This document shows, piece after piece, positions 1 to 6,842 of a stretch of 26,043 bases of DNA. Position numbers and translations under genes: made by a program. The first letter of the stretch is position 1; each line of letters begins with the position of its first letter. Origin of the DNA: a virus. Where the stretch lies: the IMG/VR virus record IMGVR_UViG_3300021959_009614, positions 1-26,043 of that record. One strand, written 5' to 3'. A model generated the notes under the pieces. That model saw only the letters and a program-made list of their open reading frames with translations, was not told the DNA's origin and made no database searches.

Positions 1-323
1 GGATTTCCGATACCAGTAAGACGTCTTCTTGGATCACTTATACCGGTAATTTGCTCTGCTGCTTTTAAGACCTTACCCGCTTCTGCCACTCTTTCATCAT
101 CTACTTGCAGTTCTTGATCTTCTGTATTAACAAAATCTACAACCTCTAAGTTAACAGCTCGACCGTCTGGTAGATGTATAATAATGTTATCAGATTTTTG
201 ATCAGCATCACACCTAATATCTTTTTCCATTAGGCAACGCTGCACAGCTCTCTTTGCAGCTATCTTCTCATCTAAATTTAAATCCGGTGTGTTTTCTTCT
301 ATAAGACCGAGAAACTTACTCAT
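1..323 (-). CDS. Hypothetical phage protein, 3' end cut by window edge
   Basis: The reading frame starts with ATG at 323 (first residues MSKFLGLIEENTPDLNL) and stays open for 107 codons to the left edge, so the C-terminus is missing. The visible part is hydrophilic and acidic, has no signal peptide or membrane segment, and contains a short segment around HLPDGRAVNLEVVDF followed by an Asp/Glu-rich stretch. I do not recognise the family. It lies 8 bases downstream of the stop of the next minus-strand gene, so the two are probably co-transcribed. Being on the minus strand with genes that show late-type promoters, it may be a late (virion or morphogenesis) gene, but that is inference only. Confidence 0.75.
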   Translation of the reverse strand, partial: MSKFLGLIEENTPDLNLDEKIAAKRAVQRCLMEKDIRCDADQKSDNIIIHLPDGRAVNLEVVDFVNTEDQELQVDDERVAEAGKVLKAAEQITGISDPRRRLTGIGN

Positions 324-331
324 GCTAATAT

Positions 332-829
332 TTAATGTATGAGCGACAATTTAACGTTAATATCTTCGGTAAATTTTCTCTCAATAGCAGTAAGATCATT
401 CTTTACGAGAAAGGACTTAAAACGCTTCCAAGATATTTTACTGGTATCAACTGGGGTAAATATTTCATATTCGCGTTGTGCTATCAAAAAATCATCAAAC
501 TCTAACTGATTATAAATAATTTGTGAAGGTAGTACCTTAAAAATACGTTCAACTAATTTTTGTTCTTCCACAAACTGTGGAGATATCTGGTAGTAAAAAC
601 ATTTTTTACGTTTTGACATTTTACAAATAAGTAAAATTTCATTTAATATAAAATGTATACCAAGTTTTTGTTTTTCTCGTTGTTTGAGTTTGGTTAAGTC
701 ATTTTCAACAAGAAAATAGTTATATTTTTGATGTGAATGCTCTAAGTAAGGTTTAAGATTAATATATTCAACATTATTTTCTATATCAAAATAACTTCTT
801 AACTCAGTCTTACTTGTATTTACTGGCAT
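332..829 (-). CDS. Hypothetical protein with internal FLVxNDLT repeat
   Basis: A 165-residue soluble protein starting at ATG 829. I do not recognise it. The octamer FLVENDLT at residues 39-46 recurs as FLVKNDLT at 140-147, each followed by a charged helix-like stretch, suggesting two copies of a small structural unit. The middle part is Lys- and aromatic-rich (KMSKRKKCFYY). No signal peptide or membrane helix is seen. A late-promoter-like AATAAATA lies 13 bases upstream of the ATG (843-850), so it may begin a late transcript that also carries the gene ending at the left edge. Function unknown. Confidence 0.7.
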   Translation of the reverse strand: MPVNTSKTELRSYFDIENNVEYINLKPYLEHSHQKYNYFLVENDLTKLKQREKQKLGIHFILNEILLICKMSKRKKCFYYQISPQFVEEQKLVERIFKVLPSQIIYNQLEFDDFLIAQREYEIFTPVDTSKISWKRFKSFLVKNDLTAIERKFTEDINVKLSLIH

Positions 830-842
830 TACCCTACATTCA

Positions 843-850
843 TATTTATT
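843..850 (-). promoter_or_regulatory. Candidate T4-type late promoter (AATAAATA)
   Basis: The minus strand reads AATAAATA, one mismatch from the T4 late consensus TATAAATA, 13 bases before the ATG of the gene at 332-829 and in the gap after the GIY-YIG gene. A TAGGG stretch close to the ATG could serve as a weak ribosome-binding site. In such AT-rich DNA a one-mismatch octamer can arise by chance, so only its position supports it. Confidence 0.4.
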
Positions 851-872
851 TCCTGAAGTATAGGAACATAAA

Positions 873-1301
873 TTAAGTTAGCAAGAGTTTAGGGGGAGAT
901 TGTGTAAATTTTACCTTGCCTATACGTACATTCAGAATACCGTTGTAATAATCTTCGCGAATAAGGGCCTCTGCTTGAAATTGGTAAAAGGTCTCCATAT
1001 AGGCAAGTTCACTTTTAGTACCACAGCTACGAATAATTTCAAAAGTAAATTGATTCTTACCAAGCTTTTCGATATCTACATTTAATCTGTCAGATGAACC
1101 AGTATATGTCTTCCAATCTGACTCTCCAACTATAATTCTTTTACGTTTTTTACCTTTAAGTGGAGGTCTCTTAGTTTTCTTGACTATTTGCTTTTTACCA
1201 ATATATTTCATATCGTTTGACAGGTTTGTAATGATATAAACAAACCCAAATGGTAATTCATCCCATTGCTCAACGCAAGTCCAATGTCCTAAATCAAGCA
1301 T
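873..1301 (-). CDS. GIY-YIG-type endonuclease-like protein
   Basis: The N-terminal part matches the GIY-YIG nuclease pattern: FVYIITN at residues 20-26, then KYIGKK at 32-37, a basic loop (KRPPLKGKKRKR), a W.TYTGSS segment, and a later helix with YMETF carrying the candidate metal-binding Glu. Family members are homing or repair endonucleases; free-standing Seg-type genes are common in T4-like phages. I chose ATG at 1301 (142 residues) over the GTG at 1343: the domain begins soon after it, and its first 8 bases overlap the end of the upstream gene, a usual coupled arrangement, whereas the GTG would extend the overlap to 50 bases. A very basic stretch at residues 37-55 probably contacts DNA. 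Whether it cleaves at a specific site is unknown. Confidence 0.75.
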   Translation of the reverse strand: MLDLGHWTCVEQWDELPFGFVYIITNLSNDMKYIGKKQIVKKTKRPPLKGKKRKRIIVGESDWKTYTGSSDRLNVDIEKLGKNQFTFEIIRSCGTKSELAYMETFYQFQAEALIREDYYNGILNVRIGKVKFTQSPPKLLLT

Positions 1302-1635
1302 TGTTAATTTCGTGACAATTACAGTGAGGGCAGTCAGGACCACATTTACATTTATCTACTGGCATACCACAACAATCATCCGGACACATTGTTTCTTCAG
1401 CATCTTCATCTTTCTTTTTCTTTTTTCTTTTCCTTTTAGAACTAGAAAGACGTGATTGCACTTTTCCTATAGCTTTAGGTAATCTTGCATCACCTGGAGC
1501 GTAAAAATCACCAGACTTAATATTAGTAGGGGAAAATCCACCATCACCACTACCTACACCAGCATCTCCTGCGGTTATATCTTCCATGACAAGCTTTTTA
1601 AAGTAAAGTGCAAACTTACCAGTTGATTTTTCCAT
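1294..1635 (-). CDS. Small hypothetical protein with polybasic run and Cys-rich tail
   Basis: A 113-residue protein starting at ATG 1635. The first half contains MEDITAGDAGVGSG and YAPGDARLPKAIG, a Gly/Asp-rich style I associate with small conserved proteins of marine T4-like phages, though I cannot name it. Residues around 66-75 form a polybasic block (KRKRKKKKK), followed by an acidic linker and a C-terminal tail with eight cysteines and a histidine (CPDDCCGMP, CKCGPDCPHCNCH), which could bind zinc or iron. Its end overlaps the GIY-YIG gene by 8 bases. A late-promoter-like AATAAATA lies 5 bases before the ATG. Function unknown. Confidence 0.7.
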   Translation of the reverse strand: MEKSTGKFALYFKKLVMEDITAGDAGVGSGDGGFSPTNIKSGDFYAPGDARLPKAIGKVQSRLSSSKRKRKKKKKDEDAEETMCPDDCCGMPVDKCKCGPDCPHCNCHEINNA

Positions 1636-1650
1636 ATTATTATTTATTCT
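1623..1650 (+). promoter_or_regulatory. Sigma70-like promoter for uvsY-uvsW (TTGATT-N16-TATTCT)
   Basis: TTGATT at 1623-1628 and TATTCT at 1645-1650 are separated by exactly 16 bases. ATG 1660 lies 9 bases after the -10, so the transcript would have almost no leader. The -35 sits inside the first codons of the divergent minus-strand gene. The first ATG (1654) is only 3 bases after the -10 and would lie upstream of the expected transcription start, which favours ATG 1660. Confidence 0.6.
1641..1648 (-). promoter_or_regulatory. Candidate T4-type late promoter (AATAAATA), near-leaderless
   Basis: The minus strand reads AATAAATA with only 5 bases (ATAAT) before the ATG at 1635. This is the same geometry as the exact TATAAATA before the gene starting at 22128. 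It physically overlaps the plus-strand -10 element at 1645-1650, so the two divergent promoters share bases. Confidence 0.5.
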
Positions 1651-1659
1651 ATTATGTGG

Positions 1660-2055
1660 ATGGAGCTACTAAAAAAATACATCGAAGAGGTAAGTAAGGA
1701 TCTCGTACTTGATGATTTCAATATTAAAGAGCAGACGTTAAGATTACCAGCACGAAAACACTATTGGGTAGCTCAACTTATTAAAGCTAAAATTGAACGT
1801 AATCATACGTTTGAAAAGAAAAAGCAGTTAAAGAAAAACATTACTAAAGAAGTAATAGCTACTTCACCGGTAAAGTTATCTCAATCAGCAGCTGAGCAAG
1901 CGGCTGAAAGGCATGAATCATTATACTCTTTAACATCCAAGATTAAGGAGTTAGATATTATTATTGAGTACTTAGAAAAAGTTGAAAAGACCATGTCTCA
2001 AATGGGATTTGATATTAAAAATGCTGTTGAAATAATGAAAATGGAACAAATGTAA
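1660..2055 (+). CDS. uvsY: UvsY-like recombination mediator
   Basis: A 131-residue, highly charged, mostly helical protein, close to the 137 residues of T4 UvsY. UvsY loads the RecA-like UvsX onto single-stranded DNA covered by gp32. Support comes from size, the C-terminal segment (EKTMSQMGFDIKNAVEIMKME, resembling the end of T4 UvsY with its GFAIKHIQDM), and position directly before uvsW, as in T4. Sequence similarity is weak, so the call rests partly on context. ATG 1660 is preferred over ATG 1654 because of the promoter spacing. Its stop overlaps the uvsW start as TAATG, indicating translational coupling. No membrane or signal sequence. Confidence 0.7.
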   Translation: MELLKKYIEEVSKDLVLDDFNIKEQTLRLPARKHYWVAQLIKAKIERNHTFEKKKQLKKNITKEVIATSPVKLSQSAAEQAAERHESLYSLTSKIKELDIIIEYLEKVEKTMSQMGFDIKNAVEIMKMEQM

Positions 2056-3494
2056 TGATACAATTTGATTATAAGACTCCTACATCTAAACAACCTGGTA
2101 AATTAATTATAAAATGTTCTGATACATGTTTATTTGATAGTATTCGTGAGAATTTTTCTGTAGAAAATACAGGAGCTCACTTCGCTAGAAGATATTCCCG
2201 TTTTGTCCCACGCCGTAAATATGTTATAACACCAACAGGTACGTGTGAGTTAGGACTATATTGGGAAGTTCGTCAGTATCTAATTAAAAAACAAATTAAC
2301 GAGCCTATTGAAGTAACAGACAAGTTAGAAAAAGCTTTGAAGGTAGGTATTGACGCGGAGTTATTTGATGATTTTAAATTTACATTGCGGGAATATCAAG
2401 AAGAAGTAATACGTAAAGCAATGAGACTCGGTACAGGGACTTGTGTACTCGGTACAGGGGCAGGAAAGACTTTTACCACAGCAGCCTTAATTGAAAACTT
2501 CTTTAGAGTATCAAAGGACAGGGATACTTTTAAGTGTTTAATGCTTGTACCAGATTTAGGTCTAGTTACTCAAACATATGAAGAATTTTTAAATTGTGGT
2601 ACTACATACAAACTTACAAAGTGGACAGGTAAAAATAAGCCAGACCTTACAGCTAATGTGATTGTTGCTAATATCGGAATAATTCAAAGTAGATTTGACG
2701 AAAATGATTGGTTAAAATATATTGACTTATTAATAGTAGATGAGTGTCATAAGATAACAGCGGGTAATAAAATATCTAAAATTGTACAGCAAGTTAAGAC
2801 TCCAAATAAATACGGGTTTACAGGAACATTACCAGAAGATCAACTAAACAAATGGTCTATAATTGGAAAACTAGGACCCATAATATATGAGAAGTCCTCA
2901 TTTGAATTACGACTAGAAGATTATCTTGCAAATGTTAATATTAAAATACTAAATATTAATTATAGCCCTAGACCGCACTTTAGCGGTCAAACTGGTTATA
3001 GAGATGAACTTGAATATATTTATAATAATGATAGACGTAATAACATTCTTAAATCACTTGTTTCAAAGTTGCTTAATAATACTCTTATCATGGTTAATCA
3101 TATCGCTCATGGTGAAGGTATTATGGAGCATCTTCAGCAAATTAACGGGAAAAAAGTATACTTCATCCAAGGATCGGTTGATGTTGAAGAACGCGAAAAA
3201 ATTAAAGCGATAATGGAGAGAGAAACTAACGTTGTGGTTGTTGCAATCAGTGCAATTTTTGCAACAGGAGTCAACGTTAAAAATCTACACAATATTATTT
3301 TTGCATCTGGTGGTAAGAGCTTTATACGTACCGTACAATCAATTGGTCGAGGTTTACGTAAGCATGATTCAAAAGATAAACTTATCATTTTTGATATATG
3401 TGATCAGCTCAATTATGGTGTAGCACATTGTAAAAAGCGTAAGACTATTTACGATAAAGAAAAGATACAGTATACTGAGACAGATATAAACTAA
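2055..3494 (+). CDS. uvsW: UvsW-like superfamily 2 DNA/RNA helicase
   Basis: A 479-residue SF2 helicase. It shows motif I GTGAGKT at residues 133-139, motif II DECH at 229-232, a TGTLP motif III, and motif VI QSIGRGLRKH from residue 428. UvsW unwinds R-loops and branched DNA and helps switch T4 replication from origin-dependent to recombination-dependent initiation. The residues before about 110 would correspond to the UvsW N-terminal substrate-binding domain. It starts on the last base of the uvsY stop codon and is followed after about 60 bases by the promoter and gene of gp55. The helicase fold is certain; assignment to UvsW follows from its partner genes. Confidence 0.88.
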   Translation: MIQFDYKTPTSKQPGKLIIKCSDTCLFDSIRENFSVENTGAHFARRYSRFVPRRKYVITPTGTCELGLYWEVRQYLIKKQINEPIEVTDKLEKALKVGIDAELFDDFKFTLREYQEEVIRKAMRLGTGTCVLGTGAGKTFTTAALIENFFRVSKDRDTFKCLMLVPDLGLVTQTYEEFLNCGTTYKLTKWTGKNKPDLTANVIVANIGIIQSRFDENDWLKYIDLLIVDECHKITAGNKISKIVQQVKTPNKYGFTGTLPEDQLNKWSIIGKLGPIIYEKSSFELRLEDYLANVNIKILNINYSPRPHFSGQTGYRDELEYIYNNDRRNNILKSLVSKLLNNTLIMVNHIAHGEGIMEHLQQINGKKVYFIQGSVDVEEREKIKAIMERETNVVVVAISAIFATGVNVKNLHNIIFASGGKSFIRTVQSIGRGLRKHDSKDKLIIFDICDQLNYGVAHCKKRKTIYDKEKIQYTETDIN

Positions 3495-3519
3495 TTAGCA
3501 TGAAATACATCAAAAGAAG

Positions 3520-3547
3520 TTGATCTTTTTAAACAGTAGGCTATAAT
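3520..3547 (+). promoter_or_regulatory. Sigma70-like promoter for gene 55 (TTGATC-N16-TATAAT)
   Basis: TTGATC at 3520-3525, 16 bases, then a perfect TATAAT at 3542-3547 in the gap after uvsW. ATG 3556 follows after 8 bases, so the mRNA would begin at or next to the start codon. The late sigma factor thus appears to be made from a host-type promoter, as expected for a regulator that must act before late transcription. Confidence 0.7.
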
Positions 3548-3555
3548 TAGGTAGA

Positions 3556-3987
3556 ATGTCTAAAAAATCTAAAGAGGAATATTATATTAAGCCGACTGAG
3601 TTTAGAGAGAGTTTACGTAAGTACTACGCTTCAGATATTTTGACCGATGACCTTGCTGAGAATATTAAAAAGATTGCTTATGGTTTGAGCTATAATGGAT
3701 CCTTTATTAATTACAGCTATAAAGATGATATGATTGGAGATGCATTGATTAAAATGTATGCTGCTCTTAAGTATAAAAAATATAAGTTTGAAACTAAATC
3801 GAACCCCTTTTCATACTTTACCACTATTGCTTATCATGCATTTATTAATCGGATTAAGAAAGAAAAAAAGCACCATCAGACAATTACTTCATATAAAGAA
3901 AAAGTATACGAGGAGTATATGACGGATCCTAGAAATACACACGGGACTGTCTATGTGAAGCCGCTTGATGATGATTCCAACTATTAA
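3556..3987 (+). CDS. 55: gp55-like late-transcription sigma factor
   Basis: A 143-residue protein similar to T4 gp55 (185 residues), the phage sigma subunit that directs host RNA polymerase to late promoters with TATAAATA. The conserved core is visible: KKIAYGLSYN..F..Y.YKDDMIGDALIKM, then NPFSYFTTIAYHAFINRIKKEKK, which matches the gp55/sigma region 2 pattern (T4: MDEMIGDG and NPFAYFTQI..AFLRRI.KEKK). The acidic C-terminus (PLDDDSNY) is where T4 gp55 carries its sliding-clamp-binding tail, but a clear clamp motif is not obvious here. Its end overlaps gene 47 by 20 bases. It links directly to the TATAAATA sites on the minus strand of this window. Confidence 0.9.
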   Translation: MSKKSKEEYYIKPTEFRESLRKYYASDILTDDLAENIKKIAYGLSYNGSFINYSYKDDMIGDALIKMYAALKYKKYKFETKSNPFSYFTTIAYHAFINRIKKEKKHHQTITSYKEKVYEEYMTDPRNTHGTVYVKPLDDDSNY

Positions 3988-5026
3988 AAAAAGTAAGGTT
4001 GCTATCTTTAGCGATCTACATTTAGGGGTTCATTCAAATAGTTCAGAATGGCATAAATATGCTATTGAATGGGCTAATTGGTTTAGAGAAGAATGTCGAG
4101 ATAAAGGAATTAAAGATATTATATTCTGTGGAGATTGGCATCATAACCGATCCGAAATATCAGTTAATACTCTGCAGGTATCAGCTGATATTTTAGATAT
4201 GTTTGAAGAGTTTAATCTAATTGCTATAACCGGTAATCATGATATTTACTACAAACATCGTACGGATGTAAATTCTTTGTCAATCTTTAAGAATAGAAAA
4301 AACGTCACTATTCTAGAGCAGTATCAAACATTAGAAGCGTTTGATAGAAAGCTTTCTTTTTGCCCGTGGAACACTCCAACATCGGTAATTGAAGAAAGTG
4401 ATGTTGTATTCGGACACTTTGAAATTCAGTCATTTAAGATGAATGCATTTAAGGTATGTGAAGAAGGTGTAAAGGTTAAAGATCTGCTACGTAAGTCTTC
4501 TTTAGTTATATCAGGACATTTTCATACTAGACATGAAAAGCAGTTTGGTGCAGGTACAATTTTATATGTTGGTAATCCGTTTCAGATGGATTTTGGTGAT
4601 GCGGGTAATCGAAAAGGTTATCATATTTTAGATATAGATACGTTAGAGTATGAGTTTTTCGAAAATAATGTATCTCCATGTTATGAAAAAATAACATTAA
4701 GTGAATTAGTTGAACAAGGTGATATCACACCATTAGTTAAGCATAAAATAAACAATAACATAGTTAAATTGAAAGTGGATAAGAACATATCTCAGGAAGA
4801 TATGGATATACTTACATCAGTTTTCAATAAATTACAACCAGAGCAATTTCTCGTTGACTATGATATTAACTTTAACCGAATACTCGATAATCGTGAAGAT
4901 ATAGAAGATTTGTCTGGAGTAGATGTTGAACAAGCTATTGAAGAGTTTATTGGTACTATGGATTTAAATGATTCAAAGGCTATAATTGAATATACGTTAG
5001 GACTATACGAGCGTTGTAAACGATGA
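3968..5026 (+). CDS. 47: gp47-like Mre11/SbcD nuclease subunit
   Basis: A 352-residue metallophosphoesterase of the Mre11/SbcD family. Metal-binding motifs are present in order: FSDLHLG (Asp16, His18), CGDWHHNR, ITGNHDIY, and GHFHTRH. With gp46 it forms the ATP-driven nuclease that resects DNA ends for UvsX recombination and contributes to host DNA breakdown. A TTG at 3965 and ATGs at 3968 and 3971 are in frame; I give ATG 3968. The start lies inside the 3' end of gene 55, and the stop overlaps the ATG of gene 46 (ATGA), a tightly coupled 55-47-46 order. T4 gp47 is 339 residues, so this is full length. Confidence 0.92.
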   Translation: MMIPTIKKSKVAIFSDLHLGVHSNSSEWHKYAIEWANWFREECRDKGIKDIIFCGDWHHNRSEISVNTLQVSADILDMFEEFNLIAITGNHDIYYKHRTDVNSLSIFKNRKNVTILEQYQTLEAFDRKLSFCPWNTPTSVIEESDVVFGHFEIQSFKMNAFKVCEEGVKVKDLLRKSSLVISGHFHTRHEKQFGAGTILYVGNPFQMDFGDAGNRKGYHILDIDTLEYEFFENNVSPCYEKITLSELVEQGDITPLVKHKINNNIVKLKVDKNISQEDMDILTSVFNKLQPEQFLVDYDINFNRILDNREDIEDLSGVDVEQAIEEFIGTMDLNDSKAIIEYTLGLYERCKR

Positions 5027-6828
5027 AACAGGTTAATTTTAAACGAGTTGCTATACAGCATTTTCTTTCAGTAGGTGAAGAGCCTGTTGTGGTAGACTTT
5101 ACTAAAGGGCTACATGTTATTACTGGTACAAACAAAGATAAACCAGATAGGCGGAACGCCATTGGTAAAAGTACTATAGCAGATTCTATTTATTTCGCTA
5201 TATTCGGGGATACATTACGGGAGCTTAAAAAGGATCTTATACCTAATAATATTACTGGAGGTAAGACGCATGTTGAGTTGGACTTTGAGGTAGTTACTGC
5301 CAAAGAGACAAACAAGTACAAAGTGATACGTCATCTTAATCCCTCAAAAGTTTTAATTTTTAAGGATGAAGTAGATATTACAAGAGATAGTATTGCTAAT
5401 ACTAATAAGTTTATATGTGATGTAACTAGCGCTACACCATCTATATTTCAAAACTGTGTCATTATGACAGTTAATAATGCAGTACCTTTTATGGCAAAGA
5501 GTAAAATCGAGAAGCGTAAGTTTATCGAAGACATATTTGGTATGGAGGTTTTTAGTCAGATGTTAGCACAGCTTCGAGTTGAATATAATGATCTAAAACG
5601 TGATCATGATATTGTACAAGCTACATTAGTAGAAGTTAAAAGTCAAAACAATAATTTTGTTAAGCAAAAGGAAGCAGCGTTAACTAAGCGGGAAGATAAA
5701 AAACTAGTATACATTGAGCGTAAAGATAATAACATTATTGAGAAAAAGAGGCTTAATACTAGGCTTAAAGAGTTTGAAGATACAGATACATCAAAGATAG
5801 AAGAATGTATACAACACTATACAAATACATTAGTTACTGTTGAAGAAAAAATTAATGAAAAGACAGTAGAAGTAAGTACAAAAAAGGCTGAGCTATCACA
5901 TAGTAAGTCTGCATACAATAAAATTGGTACAGATGAAGCGGAGTGTCCAGTATGTTTACGTCCTATGGAAGATCATGATGTAGAATATATGGAAAAAGAG
6001 AAGTCTATTCTTAGAACTAAACTTATTAAATTTGGAGACGATATCAAATTACTTAGTGAAGGATTAGATAGAGCTAAAGAAGCGAAAGTTAAATGTATGC
6101 AAATTATTCAGAATAATAATAATAAATTATCTGAAGCAAAATTAGCTAATCAGAAACGCGAAAGTATACAGCAGCGTATTAATCAGTTAGATGTTTGGTT
6201 GGAAGAGTTGGAAGTAGATCTAAAATCTGTGGGCAGTGCAGAGACAGATTTTGATAATCTTATTATTGAGACGGAAGAACGATTAAAGGATACTGAAGAT
6301 AAAGTAGAAAGATTTAGGAAGGATCTCTCTAAGTTAGATATTGTTAAATATGTAGTATCAGAAGAAGGTGTTAAATCGTTTATTGTTAATAAACTGTTGG
6401 AACTGCTTAATAACAAATTATTAACATACCTACGTAAGTTAGACTCTAACTCTATATGCATATTTAATGAATATTTTGAAGAAGAAATTACAAATGAAAA
6501 GAATAAAATTTGCTCATACTTTAACTTCTCTGGTGCTGAACGTAAGTCTATCGACTTGGCCTGCTTGTTTACCTTCTCTGATATGAGGCGGATGCAAGGA
6601 GGTGTTAAATATAACCTAGCTATTTATGATGAGTTGTTCGATTCATCATTTGATGAAAAGGGTATTGAGTTAGTTACACAGATACTACAAGAACGTACAG
6701 AAGAGTTAGATGAGTGTTCTATTGTTATATCGCACCGCAAAGAGTCTATTAAAGCTGTTACAGGAGAGGTAATTTATATTGAAAAGGAGAATGGCATTTC
6801 ACGTAGAGTGGCCTATACTGAATTATAG
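5023..6828 (+). CDS. 46: gp46-like Rad50/SbcC ATPase subunit
   Basis: A 601-residue SMC-like ATPase. Walker A is NAIGKST (residues 45-51), followed by long coiled-coil segments on both sides of a zinc hook, CPVC at 308-311. The C-terminal head has the ABC signature FSGAERKS from residue 502 and Walker B LAIYDELFD at about 532-540, with a late IVISHRKE (H-loop). This is the partner of gp47 in double-strand end resection. Length is similar to T4 gp46 (560). It overlaps gene 47 by 4 bases. No gaps or missing motifs were seen. Confidence 0.94.
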   Translation: MKQVNFKRVAIQHFLSVGEEPVVVDFTKGLHVITGTNKDKPDRRNAIGKSTIADSIYFAIFGDTLRELKKDLIPNNITGGKTHVELDFEVVTAKETNKYKVIRHLNPSKVLIFKDEVDITRDSIANTNKFICDVTSATPSIFQNCVIMTVNNAVPFMAKSKIEKRKFIEDIFGMEVFSQMLAQLRVEYNDLKRDHDIVQATLVEVKSQNNNFVKQKEAALTKREDKKLVYIERKDNNIIEKKRLNTRLKEFEDTDTSKIEECIQHYTNTLVTVEEKINEKTVEVSTKKAELSHSKSAYNKIGTDEAECPVCLRPMEDHDVEYMEKEKSILRTKLIKFGDDIKLLSEGLDRAKEAKVKCMQIIQNNNNKLSEAKLANQKRESIQQRINQLDVWLEELEVDLKSVGSAETDFDNLIIETEERLKDTEDKVERFRKDLSKLDIVKYVVSEEGVKSFIVNKLLELLNNKLLTYLRKLDSNSICIFNEYFEEEITNEKNKICSYFNFSGAERKSIDLACLFTFSDMRRMQGGVKYNLAIYDELFDSSFDEKGIELVTQILQERTEELDECSIVISHRKESIKAVTGEVIYIEKENGISRRVAYTEL

Positions 6829-6842
6829 AATAATTAAATATA

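Noticed and set aside
1299-1343. Longer GIY-YIG protein from GTG 1343
   Set aside because: It would overlap the upstream gene by 50 bases and adds a segment without domain features; ATG 1301 gives the usual short overlap.
3017-3024. TATAAATA on the minus strand
   Set aside because: It lies inside the uvsW coding region with no minus-strand gene start after it; taken as chance in AT-rich DNA. It shows that the octamer alone is not proof of a promoter.
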